64,000 nt of DNA from NCBI RefSeq assembly GCF_040807025.1, contig NC_090946.1:4630001-4694000 (forward strand), given 5' to 3'. Made by a program: the position numbers and the translations under genes. The notes beneath the pieces are model-generated. The model was not told the DNA's origin. It made no database searches and was given only the letters and a program-made list of their open reading frames with translations. Positions 60,520 through 64,000 of this stretch are shown piece by piece; position 1 is the stretch's first letter; the number at the start of each line of letters is the position of its first letter. The DNA is from Struthio camelus. Taxonomy: Eukaryota > Chordata > Aves > Struthioniformes > Struthionidae.

Positions 60520-61220
60520 GGCCGAGAGGGCTCGGCCCCAGCTCAGGGCAGGTCCCGGGCACCGTGAGGCGGGCCGGGCCGGGCCGCTCCGCCCTCCCTC
60601 CCTCCCCACGGCGGGAACGCCGGCGACACCAGCCCCTCCGGGAAGAACAGGGCAACGGTAACGGCTGCACGTCTCTACACTCACCTGCGCAGCCACACTA
60701 GAGCTCCGCCTCCCCCAGCCTGTCGTTACGAGTAACAGCGAAAACCGCCCCCCGGGGCAGACACACTTCCGCCCTTCTCCAAGATGACACCGTAGCGAAG
60801 TCAAGAGCGCTCCCCCCCCCCCCCACCCCCGCGCCCCTATATCCCCGCCCCCCACTAGGCGGGGAGGCTAATAGGCGGCCTCCCGCTGCCGGCTGATTGG
60901 CTGCGCCTGGGTGCCAGTCGGTGCGGGGGGAGAGGTCATTGCGGGGTGCTCCGCGTTTACAAGCACCGATCAGTGGCTGAGGGCGGGTGCGGCCTCCAGC
61001 GCCCCGCGGAAGAGGGTCTTGGCGCCGAGCCGAGCCTCGGCGGCCGCGGGGGGGCGGCAGTGGCCGCAGCCTGCGGGGGGACGGGGCAGAGGGAGGCGAC
61101 CCGAGAGCCGGGGGCACCGCGGTGACGAGAAGGGTCGCTTAAGGAGCCTAGAGAGCAAAGGGGCCGGGGGGGGGGAGAGGGAGAGGAGTCCTGCTGTTCG
61201 TGACTTATTTCTGCCCGCAG
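60520..61220. promoter_or_regulatory. Bidirectional PCMT1-like/CCDC32 promoter
   Basis: This CpG island lies between two divergent genes. On the minus side, a donor (CAG then GTGAGT, exon end 60685) marks an untranslated first exon of the PCMT1-like gene. On the plus side, the acceptor CTGCCCGCAG at 61211-61220 precedes the CCDC32 start, so CCDC32 also has a leader intron. An inverted CCAAT box (GATTGG at 60895-60900) sits between them, near a long C run (about 60811-60830). Confidence 0.75.
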
Positions 61221-61476
61221 GGCTGCGTGATGAGAATGATCGAGAGCGTGGACGCGGTGGTCGCCAGGTCCGGTGAAGACCTCTGGGCTGAGATCTGCTC
61301 GTGCCTGCCCCACCCAGACCAGAAGGACGCTGGTGATGCTTTTACGGATTCCTTCATGGACTCTTATGCCGACAGAGGAAGCCTGGAGGATGTGTTGGAT
61401 GGTTCTTCCCATAAAAATATAAATCCGAAGCCCTGGGCACCCCTGAATGATTCGGAGATATATTTAGCGTCCTTAG
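61221..61476 (+). CDS. CCDC32: CCDC32 start-codon exon
   Basis: The acceptor CCCGCAG at 61214-61220 precedes nine leader bases and the ATG at 61230. The exon ends IYLASL in phase 1 before GTGAGT. Confidence 0.93.
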
Positions 61477-63824
61477 GTGAGTGGTAAGGCCCTGATTGCT
61501 CCACCTGCCTAGGTGCCTGAGGAGAGCTGTGGCTCCGCTTATGCGGCTGCTGTGATGGTGCTCACACCTCTGCTTGGAAGGTCATCGGACTTAGACCAAG
61601 CTACTGCAAGTGTATTGGTGGAAACGAGGGCGGTTGTTGCTGCTTTTCAGCTGAGGCACAGAAATGAACTCCTTAGCAAGTATAAACCAAAGAATTTATG
61701 GATTTTTATCCGCTCAAAATAAGTGGGGTGGGGACACTGCTGTCTTTGAGCAGCCTGTAATTCGACTCTACCTGACTTGGGGAGGGAAGATGTGTTCTGA
61801 ACTCATTTTAGTGCTTTTAGTGTTTTTGTGTTACCAGTATTTGTCCCGTTGTTTTATGGAGCCTCAGGAGATGCTTCTGAGTGCAAAGAGAGAAAAGTGA
61901 AATTTCTTTCTGAGGTTGTGTTTGTGGGGAGGGAAAAATGGATTATGGGAAAGAAAGTTCTGATGCTTTCCCCAATTATGCTTGCTAGATTCTCTATTTT
62001 AAGGTGACAGATTATGCAGTTCTTCTTAGGGGTCTGATTCTCTTAATTCTTGTATAATCTGCAAAGCCATAAATTGATTGTTAACAGTGTAACAGCTAAT
62101 TGAAACCCTTGATAGGGGGGTGATAATGTTACCGTTACTGGAGCCAACCTCCTAGCACAGTTAAGAGTAGCAGCCTTTGGCTGTAAGGCCATGGACTCAG
62201 CCGCCCTATTTTAAGGATTTCATCCTCCCACCAGAGGCCTCAATATCCATCCATGTTCAGCTGCAGGATGCTCTTATTACCTGTTAAGAGGAGCCTTTGA
62301 GGTCCCCTTGCCCTCAATGGTATTGGGCTGCCACTCCTTCCAGTCATAAGAAAATACTCTTTTGTCTCTCTTATTTCCCCCTTTCCTTCCCTCTGAGGAA
62401 TTATTTTTATCTTGAGTCAGTTTGCAGTCTGACTTGCAGTGCAGCCACACAGATAGTTGTACGGAGTTGTACAGGCCCAGGGTAAGGGGGACAGGATGGC
62501 AGAAGTGGTCTTTTAAGCTTTTATTCCTGCCAGAGCTTCCATTTTGCCCCAGTTATTGTTTTTAGACTGTTGCTTCACTGTACACTAAATAGAGCTCTTA
62601 ATATCAGATCAAAGGTGCCACAAATTGCTGCTCTTTTATTGCTTGATGTTGCAGTTCCAACTGGTTCAGAAAATACTATTGGTTATTTTTTATCAGCAGG
62701 CTTCAGACCAGATCAGCTCTGGGTCTGACCTCTCACAGCCAGGATGAAAACATAAAGCTAGTGTGAGGATTCTCCTATGTGTTCTGGCTCAGTCATCAGA
62801 AATACAAACTTGTTCTGGGTTTGTACATAGCCAGGATTAGTGGTTATGGTATCATAGTATGAATATGCTAGGGCAGATGTGATGTTTCAAATCTTGGGAA
62901 TTTTTGGAGCCACAGTTTTGACTTTTGGTGACAGCTCAATTATGTTACACAAGGGAACCTCTAAAAAGAGTTATAGCTGGGCCACAACATTGTGAACTAG
63001 CCCAGCTCAGCTTACGATGATGTGCTTCTTGATAAAAACTGAGTGCATGTCTATACCTGACCCAATGTAAGAAGTGTATTAGAGTGGGATTTTTTAACTG
63101 GAAGAACTCATGATATTTACTTTCTTACAGCATAGTGTATTGTAGCTGGATTACCCTCTGTCTGGAAGGAGTCTGTTTTCATTGTCCGCTGTGGCTGGGA
63201 AACTTGCAATATCAAATTCTGTTATGAGATATCCAATTAATAGTACTATTGCACTTGCTGCAATTTTTTTCTCAGTGTGGGCATTATTTGGAATTCACAG
63301 AACTGTTAATATGACTTATCTCATGCCAGTTTGCATGGAAATCTGGGGTCTTACTACCTGTAAGTTCTGTACCCTTTTATGTGATTTCATTGAAATTGAA
63401 TTTTAATGGTGAAAGAAGCAATAAGAAGCCATACGGTGGAGAACTGACTGTATAGGTCTTATTTTCTCAGATGTGTCACTAAAAATGCAAACATCTATAT
63501 GTGAGAAATAGTCAAGCAGACTTAAACTCTTCAAGGTTAAGTTGTATTTAAAAGTCAGTTATTTTTCCAGTATTTTATTTAACCTTTTTCATTTAAAAGT
63601 CCAGATACCTCTTTTTTTTCCCCCCTCAGAAAAACAGAAGAAAGACCCTTTCTTTGCCTCTTTACAGAGAGAAGACTGATGAGAATTAAAGGCTTATCTC
63701 AAGAGGTGACCTCCAAGGATATGCTGCGTACTCTTTCCCAAGCTAAGAAGGAATGCTGGGACAGGTTCTTGCAGGAGAAGTTTGAGTCTGAATTTTATGT
63801 CGAGGGACATGAATCTGATGAGAG
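61230..63824 (+). CDS. CCDC32: CCDC32, first two coding exons (partial)
   Basis: CCDC32 is a small coiled-coil protein reported to help assemble the AP2 clathrin adaptor together with AAGAB. In people its loss causes a craniofacial, cardiac and developmental syndrome. Two exons are seen: 61230-61476 (82 codons plus one base) and 63668-63824. The start gives MRMIESVDAVVARSGEDLWA, then EICSCLPHPDQ, which matches human CCDC32 closely. The second exon gives RRLMRIKGLSQEVTSKDMLR and then TLSQAKKECWDRFLQEKFES. The gene continues beyond the right edge, since the second exon ends in a donor (GTAATA). Confidence 0.96.
63668..63824 (+). CDS. CCDC32: CCDC32 second coding exon
   Basis: The acceptor CTCTTTACAG at 63658-63667 gives the conserved LERRLMRIKGLSQEVTSK junction. 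The exon ends VEGHESDE in phase 2. An alternative acceptor at 63628-63629 would give a frame with an early stop. Confidence 0.95.
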
Positions 63825-64000
63825 GTAATAAGCAAGTTGATAAGGAAGGATTACCACTTCAGGCATAATCATCTATATTGGCAAATAGATCAGACTTTAT
63901 TTCTTAAAGTAAAATAAGTTCTGGCCAGGAATTGTTTTAGGACATTATGACAAAAAATAATACTTCATTGCAACTTTGCTAAGATCGTCACAGCCTTTCT

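Noticed and set aside
60402-61412. Several ORFs of 90-150 codons on both strands
   Set aside because: They lie in the CpG island and overlap the CCDC32 exon antisense. Composition explains them.

Overview
The window is vertebrate nuclear DNA, almost certainly from a bird. It holds GT-AG spliced genes with short introns, CpG-island promoters and several CR1 LINE copies whose 3' ends carry the typical avian CR1 tail. The gene order RAD51 - KNL1 - RPUSD2 - CCDC32 matches the locus I know from human 15q15. The species cannot be named from the sequence alone.

Layout, left to right. 1-5676: RAD51 intron, with a CR1 copy at about 344-2580. 5677-9326: five coding exons of RAD51 on the minus strand, running off the left edge, with its CpG-island promoter at about 10490-10930. 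15284-42208: the complete coding sequence of the kinetochore scaffold KNL1 on the minus strand, in 25 coding exons that I could join into one 2,399-codon frame. Its leader exon and promoter lie near 45980-46230. 46489-46570: a tRNA-Ser(GCU) gene on the plus strand. 50663-53381: RPUSD2, a pseudouridine synthase, three exons on the minus strand. 54526-60123: a complete seven-exon protein-L-isoaspartate O-methyltransferase (PCMT1-like) gene on the minus strand that I do not expect at this place in mammals. 61230-63824: the first two coding exons of CCDC32 on the plus strand, running off the right edge and sharing a CpG-island promoter with the PCMT1-like gene.

RAD51 (recombination), KNL1 (spindle checkpoint and microtubule attachment), RPUSD2 (RNA modification) and CCDC32 (AP2 adaptor assembly) are neighbours but not one known pathway. 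The most unusual item is the PCMT1-like gene. Its first in-frame ATG adds about 20 hydrophobic residues that look like an ER signal peptide or anchor, in front of a second ATG in strong context that corresponds to the normal cytosolic PCMT1 start. This suggests an isoaspartyl repair enzyme of the secretory pathway, possibly with two locations from one mRNA. Other points of interest are a short upstream ORF built on a duplicated YY1-like motif at the KNL1 promoter, a possible non-AUG N-terminal extension of RPUSD2, and a CR1 copy with an internal inverted segment.
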